Shown here piece after piece: positions 1 through 5,158 of a stretch of 5,158 bases of DNA. Made by a program: the position numbers and the translations under genes. The DNA is from Mariprofundaceae bacterium (GTDB lineage Bacteria > Pseudomonadota > Zetaproteobacteria > Mariprofundales > Mariprofundaceae). The notes under the pieces were generated by a model that saw only the letters and a program-made list of their open reading frames with translations, was not told where the DNA came from and did not search any database. Positions within the stretch are counted from its first letter, which is position 1; every line of letters starts with the position of its first letter. The stretch is from assembly GCA_027075825.1 (NCBI GenBank), contig JALSZZ010000043.1, positions 1 to 5,158 of the forward strand. The letters run 5' to 3'.

Positions 1-726
1 TTCTTCAATGCCGACATAATTACCCAGAGATTTGGACATTTTCTGCACGCCATCAAGACCAACCAGCAGCGGCATGGTCATCACCAGTTGTGGTGTCTGC
101 CCCCAGGCTTCCTGCAATTGTCGGCCCATCAGCAGATTAAAGGTCTGATCGTTGCCGCCTAATTCAATATCTGCCTGAAGGGCCACCGAGTCATAGCCCT
201 GAACCAGTGGATAAAGAAATTCATGCACGGCAATGGGCTGGCCATTACGATAACGTTTTTCGAAATCGTCGCGCTCCAGCATACGGGCTACCGTGGTTTT
301 CCCTGCCAGCTGAATCATGTCGGCCGCGCTCATATTGCTCAGCCATTCGGAATTAAAACGCACCTGGGTGCGGCTTTCATCCAGTACCCGAAAGACCTGA
401 CGGCGATAGGTTTCGGCATTACGCAACACATCTTCACGCGCCAGCGGCGGGCGCGTCTCATTTTTGCCCGTGGGATCGCCGATCATCCCGGTGAAATCAC
501 CAATCAGAAAAATCACTTCATGGCCGCACTGCTGAAACTGCCGCAGTTTTTCCAGCAACACCGTATGACCCAGGTGTAAATCCGGGGCAGTCGGATCAAA
601 GCCTGCCTTGATGCGTAGCGGGCGCTGTTCTTTTGCAGCCTGTTGCAGACGTGCCACCAGGCCGCCCTTGGGTAAAATGTCGCAGCAACCACGCGACAAC
701 AATGCCAGTTGTTGGCGAATATCCAT
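1..726 (-). CDS. tyrS: Tyrosyl-tRNA synthetase, N-terminal 242 residues (3' end cut by window edge)
   Basis: Cytoplasmic class I synthetase that activates tyrosine with ATP and charges tRNA-Tyr. The minus-strand frame is open from ATG 726 to the window edge. The class I HIGH-type signature is HLGH at residues 51-54, preceded by FDPTAPD, and the KMSKS loop is at 229-233. The segments [27 protein letters not shown] and GGNDQTFN fit the TyrZ-like subfamily (about 400 aa) seen in Pseudomonas and relatives, rather than the E. coli TyrS type. So the catalytic Rossmann domain is essentially complete, while the anticodon-binding region and the expected C-terminal S4-like domain lie beyond the window. 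A GGAGA ribosome binding site at 731-735 sits 4 nt before the ATG and supports this start. The gene follows the Crp/Fnr regulator by 51 nt with no visible terminator, so at least part of its transcription may come from upstream. The subfamily assignment is from recalled family patterns. Confidence 0.96.
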   Translation of the reverse strand, partial: MDIRQQLALLSRGCCDILPKGGLVARLQQAAKEQRPLRIKAGFDPTAPDLHLGHTVLLEKLRQFQQCGHEVIFLIGDFTGMIGDPTGKNETRPPLAREDVLRNAETYRRQVFRVLDESRTQVRFNSEWLSNMSAADMIQLAGKTTVARMLERDDFEKRYRNGQPIAVHEFLYPLVQGYDSVALQADIELGGNDQTFNLLMGRQLQEAWGQTPQLVMTMPLLVGLDGVQKMSKSLGNYVGIEE

Positions 727-777
727 TTGGTCTCCGTTGGTTTGTAAGGGTTCGATCAATTTTGCCAGCATCAGGGT

Positions 778-1434
778 TCAGCGGGCTTCATCCAGAAACA
801 GGGCCAGCTTTTCCCGGTGCAGGCGATAGCGCTGGCGAGACTCCTGCTCCAACAAACCCAGCACCTGTAATTTGCGCAAACTTCGACTGACCGTTTCCCG
901 CTGACAACTCAGCAAATGCGCCATCTGTTCCCGGCCAGGAAGCTCCACGACGATGCTTGCTTCCGTGTGCTCTCTCCATTGCGGCAGGGATAACAGATAG
1001 CGGCAAATCCGCATGGCTACGCTGGGTTGCCCCAGACGGCATACCACATCATGGGTGCGCAAATAGCGGGAAAGAAACAGGCTGGTGATCCGTTTGCGAA
1101 AATCTTCACGCTGATAACTCTGCCAGAAAATAGTCGGACGAATCAGCAGCAAGCTGCTGTTTTCCGCCGCAATAACCGTTGCTGTGCGTTCCTGAAGAAA
1201 CAGCGACAGTTCTCCCACAAGCTCCCCGGCGTGCAAGGTGTATAGCAGGGTTTCATTGCCGCCAGCCATCAACAGGCGCACATCTACGGCGCCATCGAGG
1301 ATAAGAAAACAGTTCCCCACACCATTTTCCCGTTCAAAGAGCACGCATTCTCCCTTGTGGACGCGCACGCGCTCACCAGCTTCGAAATCCTCTTCCACAA
1401 ACAGTGGTTCGGGCAGTTGTGCCGGTTGCGTCAT
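778..1434 (-). CDS. Crp/Fnr-family transcriptional regulator (218 aa)
   Basis: Predicted cytoplasmic DNA-binding regulator; its ligand and targets are unknown. Residues about 15-125 form a cyclic-nucleotide-binding-type beta roll with ILDGAV (45-50) and a GELSLF...ERTATV segment (74-87). E75 and R83-T84 correspond to the phosphate-contacting Glu and Arg-Ser/Thr of E. coli CRP, but the segment between them is about two residues shorter. Residues about 139-210 are a winged helix-turn-helix with recognition helix RETVSR (179-184), matching the R-E-x-x-x-R pattern of the CRP family. The N-terminal cysteine cluster of FNR is absent, so an oxygen-sensing 4Fe-4S protein is unlikely. The frame is open up to an ATG at 1491, but ATG 1434 is preferred: GAGAGG lies 6 nt upstream of it, while 1491 has no comparable site and the extra 19 residues do not look like domain sequence. 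It lies 81 nt after accC and 51 nt before tyrS on the same strand. Confidence 0.9.
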   Translation of the reverse strand: MTQPAQLPEPLFVEEDFEAGERVRVHKGECVLFERENGVGNCFLILDGAVDVRLLMAGGNETLLYTLHAGELVGELSLFLQERTATVIAAENSSLLLIRPTIFWQSYQREDFRKRITSLFLSRYLRTHDVVCRLGQPSVAMRICRYLLSLPQWREHTEASIVVELPGREQMAHLLSCQRETVSRSLRKLQVLGLLEQESRQRYRLHREKLALFLDEAR

Positions 1435-1440
1435 CTGTTG

Positions 1441-1446
1441 CCTCTC
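1441..1446 (-). promoter_or_regulatory. Ribosome binding site deciding the Crp/Fnr regulator start
   Basis: GAGAGG on the minus strand, 6 nt before ATG 1434. This favours a 218-residue protein over the 237-residue reading that begins at ATG 1491, which has no comparable purine-rich site upstream. Confidence 0.7.
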
Positions 1447-1473
1447 GTTAGTGTCACTTGCAAGGTGCGCAGT

Positions 1474-1487
1474 CAGCAGCGCTGCTG
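1474..1487. repeat. Perfect 14-bp palindrome upstream of the Crp/Fnr regulator
   Basis: CAGCAGCGCTGCTG is identical to its reverse complement. It lies in the accC-regulator gap, 40-53 nt upstream of the preferred regulator ATG. A smaller hairpin, GGCG-TTG-CGCC on the minus strand, is at 1498-1508. Neither is followed by a T-run, so an intrinsic terminator is not supported. The symmetry would suit a dimeric DNA-binding protein, possibly the adjacent regulator acting on its own gene, but the sequence does not resemble the CRP (TGTGA-N6-TCACA) or FNR (TTGAT-N4-ATCAA) consensus. The palindrome is observed directly; the operator role is conjecture. Confidence 0.4.
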
Positions 1488-1515
1488 TCATTCATGCGGC
1501 GCAACGCCTGGCAGC

Positions 1516-2868
1516 TTATTCATCGGGCAGTTGCTTCAGCCATTCTTCCAGAAAGTGGATATTGAATTCACCACGCTGAAAATCCGGGTTGGCCAGCAGG
1601 CGTTTATGCAGTTCCTGATTACTGGTGATACCAATCACGGCCAGTTCATCAATAGCACGCTGCATACGACGAATACACTTTTCCCGGGTGCGCGCATGGG
1701 TGATGATTTTACCGATCATGGAATCATAATACGGTGGAATGCTGTAGCCGGAGTAAAGGGCTGAATCAACGCGAACGCTGCGGCCACCTGGCGCATGGTA
1801 TAGTTCCACTTTGCCGGGTGATGGCGTGAATTTGAATGGATGCTCTGCATTGATGCGGCATTCGATGGCATGGCCTTTGCGTTTGATCTGTTGTTGACCA
1901 AAGGCCAGCGGTTCGCCAGCGGCAACGCGCAATTGCCACTCAATCAGATCAATGCCGGTAATCCATTCAGAGACCGGATGCTCCACCTGAATGCGGGTGT
2001 TCATTTCGATGAAATAAAAGCTTTTGTCGGCATTCATCAGAAACTCGATGGTGCCAGCGCCGACATAATCGACTGCTTTGGCAGCAGCAACACCGGCAGT
2101 GCAGATTTTTTGCCGTGTTTCATCGTCAACGAAACAGCTTGGCGCTTCTTCCAGCACCTTTTGATTATTGCGCTGAATTGAGCATTCACGCTCAAACAGG
2201 TGCACCACATTGCCATGGCTGTCACCCAGTACCTGAACCTCAATATGGCGCGGTTGCTCCAGAAATTTTTCCACATACACCGTGTCATCGCCAAAGGCAG
2301 CCTTAGCCTCGGACTGACACATGGAAAAAGCAGCAGCCAGCGCAGGTTCATGATGAACGATTTTCATGCCTCTGCCGCCGCCACCTGCTGATGCCTTGAT
2401 GATGACCGGGTAACCAGCTTCACGGGCAATGCGTTTGGCTTCTTCAGGGTTTTCCACTGCGCCATCCGAGCCGGGTACCAGCGGCACACCGGCTTGCTGC
2501 ATCCGTTGCTTGGCAGAGACCTTGTCGCCCATGATGCGCATGGATTCCGGGGAGGGACCAACCCACGTGTAGCCGGATTCCATCACAATTTCGGCAAAGG
2601 CGGCATTCTCGGCCAGAAAGCCGTAACCGGGGTGGATGGCATCGCAATCCGTCAGGCTTGCCGCCGACATAATCGCCGGAATATTGAGGTAAGACCTGGC
2701 GCTGGCCGCCGGGCCAATACAAATGGACTGATCGGCGAGCCGGGTATGCATGGCATCGCGATCGGCCTCGGAATACACAGCCACCGTGCCGATACCAAGA
2801 TCCTTGCAGGCGCGGATGATGCGCACGGCAATCTCACCGCGATTGGCAATCAATACCTTATGAAGCAT
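1516..2868 (-). CDS. accC: Acetyl-CoA carboxylase, biotin carboxylase subunit (450 aa)
   Basis: Carboxylates the biotin on AccB using ATP and bicarbonate, the first half-reaction of malonyl-CoA formation for fatty acid synthesis. Full length for the family (E. coli is 449 aa). The N-terminal domain starts with KVLIANRGEIAVRI (residues 4-17). The ATP-grasp domain has K116, K158 and the glycine-rich loop AGGGGRGM (161-168), with K237, E275 and E288 placed as in the E. coli enzyme. The active-site stretch EMNTRIQVEH (288-297) and R338 in ECRIN are intact. The C-terminal domain includes PSPG and PPYYDSMIGK. A TTG at 2871 would add one residue, but ATG 2868 matches the family N-terminus and has TGAGG 6 nt upstream. 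INAEHP (339-344) replaces the INAEDP I recall as usual, an oddity of uncertain meaning. It lies 8 nt after accB and is surely co-transcribed with it. AccA and AccD are not in the window. Confidence 0.98.
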   Translation of the reverse strand: MLHKVLIANRGEIAVRIIRACKDLGIGTVAVYSEADRDAMHTRLADQSICIGPAASARSYLNIPAIMSAASLTDCDAIHPGYGFLAENAAFAEIVMESGYTWVGPSPESMRIMGDKVSAKQRMQQAGVPLVPGSDGAVENPEEAKRIAREAGYPVIIKASAGGGGRGMKIVHHEPALAAAFSMCQSEAKAAFGDDTVYVEKFLEQPRHIEVQVLGDSHGNVVHLFERECSIQRNNQKVLEEAPSCFVDDETRQKICTAGVAAAKAVDYVGAGTIEFLMNADKSFYFIEMNTRIQVEHPVSEWITGIDLIEWQLRVAAGEPLAFGQQQIKRKGHAIECRINAEHPFKFTPSPGKVELYHAPGGRSVRVDSALYSGYSIPPYYDSMIGKIITHARTREKCIRRMQRAIDELAVIGITSNQELHKRLLANPDFQRGEFNIHFLEEWLKQLPDE

Positions 2869-2874
2869 CAATAA

Positions 2875-2879
2875 CCTCA
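2875..2879 (-). promoter_or_regulatory. accC ribosome binding site overlapping the accB stop codon
   Basis: TGAGG on the minus strand, 6 nt before the accC ATG at 2868. Its first three bases are the accB TGA stop. Ribosomes finishing accB therefore sit on the accC initiation region, which suggests translational coupling of the two subunits. It also supports ATG 2868 over the TTG one codon upstream. Confidence 0.7.
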
Positions 2880-3356
2880 GGCCGGGGTGATTTCGAATAT
2901 GGCCTGACCATATTCCACCGGTGTGGCATTTTCGACCAGAATACGTTGTACTGTACCGTCGTACTCCGCCTCAATTTCATTCATCAGTTTCATGGCCTCG
3001 ATAATACACAACACATCGCCTTTGCGAACGCGGCTACCCTCGCTGACGAATGGCTCGGCTTCCGGTGATGCAGCGCGATAAAATGTGCCGACCATGGGCG
3101 AAGTCACCAGGTGTTCATCGTTGGGCGCGTGCCCGGCTACCTGATGCGGGCTGCTCTCGGTAACCGCAGCCTCTTCGCTGACCATCGCTTCGCTGACTGC
3201 CGGCTGGACTGTTGCCTGAACAGGCTCCGGAGTAATCGTCGCTGTGGCAACAGCGCGCGAAATACGCACGCTGTGCGTCCCTTCAACAACTTCAATCTCG
3301 GCAATATCCGATGCCTTGACCATTTTGATCAGTTTGCGAATTTTTGAAATATCCAT
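2877..3356 (-). CDS. accB: Acetyl-CoA carboxylase biotin carboxyl carrier protein (159 aa)
   Basis: Carries the biotin that AccC carboxylates and that the AccAD carboxyltransferase uses to make malonyl-CoA. The N-terminal segment [10 protein letters not shown], followed by IAEIEVVEG (18-26), is typical of bacterial BCCP. Residues about 36-80 are an Ala/Pro/Glu-rich flexible linker. The C-terminal biotinyl domain (about 84-157) contains the EAMKLMNE motif, with K123 as the biotin attachment site, and the protruding thumb region around SPEAEPFV (97-104) found in acetyl-CoA carboxylase BCCPs. Length is normal (E. coli is 156 aa). The ATG is preceded by AGGAAG at 3361-3366 with a 4-nt gap. It lies 28 nt after aroQ and 8 nt before accC. 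Biotinylation by a BirA-type ligase is expected from family knowledge; no birA is in the window. Confidence 0.98.
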   Translation of the reverse strand: MDISKIRKLIKMVKASDIAEIEVVEGTHSVRISRAVATATITPEPVQATVQPAVSEAMVSEEAAVTESSPHQVAGHAPNDEHLVTSPMVGTFYRAASPEAEPFVSEGSRVRKGDVLCIIEAMKLMNEIEAEYDGTVQRILVENATPVEYGQAIFEITPA

Positions 3357-3384
3357 ATATCTTCCTGTGTCTGACGCTTAAAAA

Positions 3385-3828
3385 CTATACACCCTGCCGC
3401 AGACTGGCGAGCAGCCCCTGATAAGCAAGGTAATACGAGTGTTCACCAAATCCGGCGATAACGCCCATCGCCTGATCTGCCAGCATGGAATGATGGCGAA
3501 ATGCCTCGCGTTTGTGAACATTGGATAAATGCACCTCAACGAACGGAATGGCCACCGCCAGCAGGGCATCGCGCAGGGCAATGCTGGTATGCGTATAAGC
3601 CGCCGGATTGATGATGATCCCGGCAACGTCTTCGCTGGCAGCCTGCTGCACACGATCCACCAGCGCTCCTTCATGATTGCTCTGAAAATGCTGCAACTGA
3701 ACGTCATCAGCGGCAGCCAGCGCATTAAGCCTGGCTGTAATGCTCCTGAGTGTTGCTACCCCGTAATGACCAGGTTCGCGTTGCCCCAGCATGTTCAGGT
3801 TCGGGCCATGAAGCACCAGAATATTCAC
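3385..3828 (-). CDS. aroQ: Type II 3-dehydroquinate dehydratase (147 aa, GTG start)
   Basis: Converts 3-dehydroquinate to 3-dehydroshikimate, the third step of the shikimate pathway, in the cytoplasm; family members are usually dodecamers. The flavodoxin-like fold begins [15 protein letters not shown]. Expected catalytic and binding residues are present: R17 and Y22 on the lid loop (QREPGHYG), FQSNHEG (48-54), N74 and H80 in [11 protein letters not shown]98 and H100 in VEVHLSN, then R107 and R111. Length is normal (about 145-150 aa). The frame stays open upstream to 4071, but the family N-terminus starts exactly at GTG 3828, which has GGGAGG 10 nt upstream (3839-3844). This GTG overlaps the TGA of the preceding TPR gene in a GTGA tetranucleotide, indicating coupled translation. 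accB follows after 28 nt; aroQ-accB-accC is a recurring order in gammaproteobacteria. Confidence 0.97.
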   Translation of the reverse strand: MNILVLHGPNLNMLGQREPGHYGVATLRSITARLNALAAADDVQLQHFQSNHEGALVDRVQQAASEDVAGIIINPAAYTHTSIALRDALLAVAIPFVEVHLSNVHKREAFRHHSMLADQAMGVIAGFGEHSYYLAYQGLLASLRQGV

Positions 3829-4232
3829 TTGAATTGTTCCTCCCACTGCTGCTGATATGCCACCGCTTCGTCCTGCTTCAGCTCTCCCGCCTGCACCAGC
3901 CATTGCAACATCTTCAGTGCTTTTGCCTGATCGCCCTGTTGCCACAGCAAACGTGCCAGCGGCAGGCTGGCCTTGTCGCGTTTGCGCTGTTGTTCGAGCA
4001 ATGCGCGGGCGCGTGCAAATGCCTGATCTGCCCCGCTGTGCCCCAGTTTTTGCCGCACCTGCCCCAGCCACGCCCAGGCTCTGGCTTCCTCCGGTGCAAA
4101 GGCGATGATGTCGAGCAACAAGGCTTCCGCCTGAGGGTAGTCGCCCGATTGGTAAGCCGCCTTGCAGCGCGCAAAACCCGCCTGAACCCCAGGCCAGGCA
4201 TTCGGTTTGGGAGGGAAGCGGCTGTTGCTCAT
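3825..4232 (-). CDS. Small TPR-like protein of unknown function (135 aa)
   Basis: I do not recognise a named family. The sequence is helical and repeat-like. A clear tetratricopeptide pattern spans about residues 17-50 ([15 protein letters not shown], then a Pro before the next helix). A second unit at about 51-84 begins [10 protein letters not shown], and a weaker third at about 89-122 has [15 protein letters not shown]. There is no signal peptide or membrane segment at the start [10 protein letters not shown], so it is probably cytoplasmic. TPR units usually mediate protein-protein contacts; the partner is unknown. ATG 4232 is chosen over TTG 4235; only a weak AGAG lies about 7 nt upstream. 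Its stop overlaps the aroQ GTG start, so it is translated immediately ahead of aroQ and is likely the first gene of the aroQ-accBC unit. That a real protein is made is supported by the TPR pattern, the GTGA junction and the packing. Confidence 0.8.
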   Translation of the reverse strand: MSNSRFPPKPNAWPGVQAGFARCKAAYQSGDYPQAEALLLDIIAFAPEEARAWAWLGQVRQKLGHSGADQAFARARALLEQQRKRDKASLPLARLLWQQGDQAKALKMLQWLVQAGELKQDEAVAYQQQWEEQFK

Positions 4233-4277
4233 CAACAGGCTCTGACCTTAACTGTGTCGTGCGTTCGCAAAAACTGC

Positions 4278-4286
4278 TGCTAGCAT
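4278..4286 (+). promoter_or_regulatory. Weak candidate extended -10 element for thiS-thiG
   Basis: TGCTAGCAT fits TG-n-TAnnAT, with four of six bases of the -10 hexamer. No convincing -35 lies 16-18 nt upstream, so it would depend on the extended -10. Transcription would begin near 4293 and give a leader of about 76 nt before the thiS GTG. No TPP-riboswitch (THI-box) core is recognisable in this leader. This is a low-confidence call. Confidence 0.2.
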
Positions 4287-4293
4287 GTGGGCC

Positions 4294-4322
4294 ACGCTAC
4301 GGATGGTGACTTGTCCGGTCAA
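4294..4322 (-). promoter_or_regulatory. Candidate sigma70 promoter for the TPR-aroQ-accB-accC unit
   Basis: On the minus strand, TTGACC (4322-4317) matches five of six bases of the -35 consensus and is followed after exactly 17 nt by TAGCGT (4299-4294), a weak -10 that keeps the key T, A and final T. Transcription would start near 4287, giving a leader of about 55 nt before ATG 4232. It is the best candidate I found in the 136-bp divergent gap. The weak -10 leaves it uncertain. Confidence 0.35.
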
Positions 4323-4357
4323 TTCCGGCCTGTCATCAGGAATATCGAACCACTGCC

Positions 4358-4362
4358 GGAGG
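4358..4362 (+). promoter_or_regulatory. Ribosome binding site deciding the thiS GTG start
   Basis: GGAGG, part of the longer run GGAGGGG, lies 6 nt before GTG 4369. The alternatives fit worse. ATG 4365 is only 2 nt away and in another frame, where it stops after six codons. ATG 4378 would remove the first residues of the ThiS fold. Confidence 0.8.
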
Positions 4363-4368
4363 GGATGC

Positions 4369-4566
4369 GTGAAGATTATGCTTAATGGCGAGGAACGGGA
4401 AACCGCCAGTCAGAATCTGCATCAGCTCATCAATGAGTTGCAGCTTGAAAAGCGCACGATTGCCATCGAACTGAACCTGAATGTGATTCCACGCAGTGAG
4501 TATGCAAAAACCCCCTTAAAAGAAGGGGATCGCATCGAAGTTGTACACATGATTGGGGGAGGCTGA
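4369..4566 (+). CDS. thiS: ThiS sulfur carrier protein (65 aa, GTG start)
   Basis: Small ubiquitin-fold protein whose C-terminal glycine is adenylated and then thiocarboxylated, delivering sulfur to ThiG for the thiazole ring of thiamine. The sequence starts VKIMLNGEE, the first strand of the beta-grasp fold, continues with a helix around LHQLINELQL (17-26) and NVIPRSEY (38-45), then EGDRIEVVHMIGGG at the C-terminus with the required terminal Gly-Gly. Length matches the family (E. coli is 66 aa). GTG 4369 is chosen because it lines up with the family N-terminus and has GGAGG 6 nt upstream; the frame is open further upstream to 4285 but that part resembles nothing. thiG follows after 6 nt. It diverges from the TPR-aroQ-acc unit across 136 bp. 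The adenylating enzyme (ThiF/MoeB type) is not in the window. Confidence 0.94.
   Translation: MKIMLNGEERETASQNLHQLINELQLEKRTIAIELNLNVIPRSEYAKTPLKEGDRIEVVHMIGGG
4558..4562 (+). promoter_or_regulatory. Probable thiG ribosome binding site inside the ThiS glycine codons
   Basis: GGAGG is formed by the last two glycine codons of thiS (GGA GGC) and sits 10 nt before the thiG ATG at 4573. The spacing is slightly long but usable, and there is no better site in the 6-nt gap. The arrangement suggests that thiG translation depends on ribosomes finishing thiS. Confidence 0.5.
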
Positions 4567-4572
4567 TCGCAG

Positions 4573-5158
4573 ATGACAGAGGACAGAGGACAGAGCACAG
4601 CAAGCAGCGCCGATGTGTTAAAGATCGGTAGCTACAGCTTTACGTCGCGGTTGATTGTGGGTTCCGGAAAATACCGTGATTTTCCGACCACGCGAACGGC
4701 AACAGAAGCCGCTGGCGCAGAGATGATTACCGTGGCTGTGCGCCGGGTCAATATTACCCGCCCGGATGAAGAAAACCTGCTTGATTACATCGACCCTGAG
4801 CGCTATGTTATCCTGCCCAATACAGCAGGTTGCTTTAATGCCGAAGATGCCGTGCGCACCTTGCGACTGGCGCGGGAAGCTGGCGGCTGGGATCTGGTCA
4901 AACTGGAGGTGCTGGGCGATACTGAAACGCTTTACCCCAATGTTGTTGAAACCATCAAGGCTGCCCGCACACTGGTTGAAGATGGCTTTCAGGTCATGGT
5001 TTATACCAATGATGATCCCATTGTTGCCCGTGAGCTGGAGGCCATTGGCTGCGTCGCCGTGATGCCGCTGGGAAACCCGATTGGTTCTGGCCGGGGACTG
5101 GCCAATCCCTTCAACATCCGCGTCATCAGGGAGCGGGCATCGGTGCCGATTATTGTCG
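4573..5158 (+). CDS. thiG: Thiazole synthase ThiG, N-terminal 195 residues (3' end cut by window edge)
   Basis: Condenses deoxyxylulose 5-phosphate, dehydroglycine or iminoglycine, and sulfur from ThiS thiocarboxylate into the thiamine thiazole phosphate. The visible part is a TIM-barrel: [10 protein letters not shown] (25-34) in the first strand region, VAVRRVN (54-60), LPNTAGC (81-87), LVKLEVLGD (108-116) with K110 as the expected Schiff-base lysine and E112 two residues on as in characterised ThiG, then VMVYTNDDP (141-149) and [12 protein letters not shown] (162-173). Family length is about 255-270 aa, so roughly a quarter is missing, including the C-terminal phosphate-binding strands. The wording is closest to the Pseudomonas-type ThiG I recall. 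ATG 4573 is the first usable start after thiS; GTG 4615 is closer to the conserved core but has no ribosome binding site. The first 15 or so residues are charged and low-complexity, partly encoded by a 7-bp tandem repeat. Confidence 0.95.
   Translation, partial: MTEDRGQSTASSADVLKIGSYSFTSRLIVGSGKYRDFPTTRTATEAAGAEMITVAVRRVNITRPDEENLLDYIDPERYVILPNTAGCFNAEDAVRTLRLAREAGGWDLVKLEVLGDTETLYPNVVETIKAARTLVEDGFQVMVYTNDDPIVARELEAIGCVAVMPLGNPIGSGRGLANPFNIRVIRERASVPIIV
4575..4595 (+). repeat. Three tandem copies of a 7-bp unit at the thiG start
   Basis: GACAGAG is repeated perfectly at 4575-4581, 4582-4588 and 4589-4595, starting at the G of the thiG ATG. The unit length is not a multiple of three, so gain or loss of one copy would shift the thiG frame. 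Three copies together equal seven codons, keeping the present frame open. It encodes the poorly conserved N-terminal tail of ThiG. Confidence 0.85.

Noticed and set aside
223..890. Plus-strand open frames opposite tyrS and the end of the regulator gene
   Set aside because: They lie antisense to strongly recognisable tyrS and regulator sequence, lack ribosome binding sites and resemble no protein family; they are shadows of the real genes.
1474..1508. Intrinsic terminator between accC and the regulator
   Set aside because: Two inverted repeats are present, but the stems are short (4-5 bp once a loop is allowed) and no T-run follows on the minus strand.
3385..3394. TATAGT-like -10 hexamer at the aroQ stop, as an internal promoter for accB
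   Set aside because: There is no acceptable -35 at 16-18 nt and the 28-nt gap looks like a normal intra-operon junction.
3829..4071. An N-terminal extension of AroQ by about 81 residues
   Set aside because: The extra part is the out-of-frame reading of the TPR gene, rich in Gly, Ala and Arg. The family N-terminus and a ribosome binding site both point to GTG 3828.
4315..4340. CCGG-N6-CCGG and CCTG-TCAT-CAGG inverted repeats in the thiS leader
   Set aside because: Arms of only four bases are expected by chance and the inner bases do not pair; not enough for an operator or riboswitch call.
4285..4368. An N-terminal extension of ThiS starting at ATG 4285
   Set aside because: ThiS proteins are about 65 residues and begin at the strand encoded from GTG 4369. 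The upstream part is intergenic in character and the good ribosome binding site fits only the GTG.
4365..4385. Six-codon open frame (ATG CGT GAA GAT TAT GCT TAA) overlapping the thiS start
   Set aside because: Its ATG is only 2 nt from GGAGGGG, too close for good initiation, and no attenuation structure accompanies it. It is most likely chance.

Overview
The window reads as an ordinary chromosomal stretch of a gammaproteobacterium or close relative with moderate GC. This rests on the aroQ-accB-accC gene order, an adjacent thiS-thiG pair, and a TyrZ-type tyrosyl-tRNA synthetase. The exact genus cannot be told from the sequence. No mobile element, CRISPR array, rRNA or tRNA gene was seen.

About 82% of the window is a tightly packed minus-strand run, read from right to left: a small TPR-like protein (4232-3825), aroQ (3828-3385), accB (3356-2877), accC (2868-1516), a Crp/Fnr-family regulator (1434-778) and the 5' two thirds of tyrS (726 to the left edge). 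The first four are packed as one transcription unit: TPR/aroQ overlap by 4 nt (GTGA), aroQ/accB are 28 nt apart, and accB/accC are 8 nt apart, with the accC Shine-Dalgarno sequence overlapping the accB stop. The 81-nt accC-regulator gap and the 51-nt regulator-tyrS gap contain no convincing terminator, so readthrough is possible. A 14-bp perfect palindrome lies in the first of these gaps.

On the plus strand, diverging from the TPR gene across 136 bp, thiS (4369-4566) and thiG (4573 to the right edge) encode the sulfur carrier and the synthase that build the thiamine thiazole ring. Three perfect tandem 7-bp units follow the thiG start codon immediately.

Functionally the window joins the third step of the shikimate pathway (AroQ), the first committed step of fatty acid synthesis (AccB is the biotin carrier and AccC the biotin carboxylase), tRNA charging (TyrS) and thiamine synthesis (ThiS/ThiG). 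The two least understood genes are the TPR protein coupled to aroQ and the Crp/Fnr regulator between accC and tyrS. I see no clear undescribed system. The best leads are those two genes, the palindrome and the thiG repeat.
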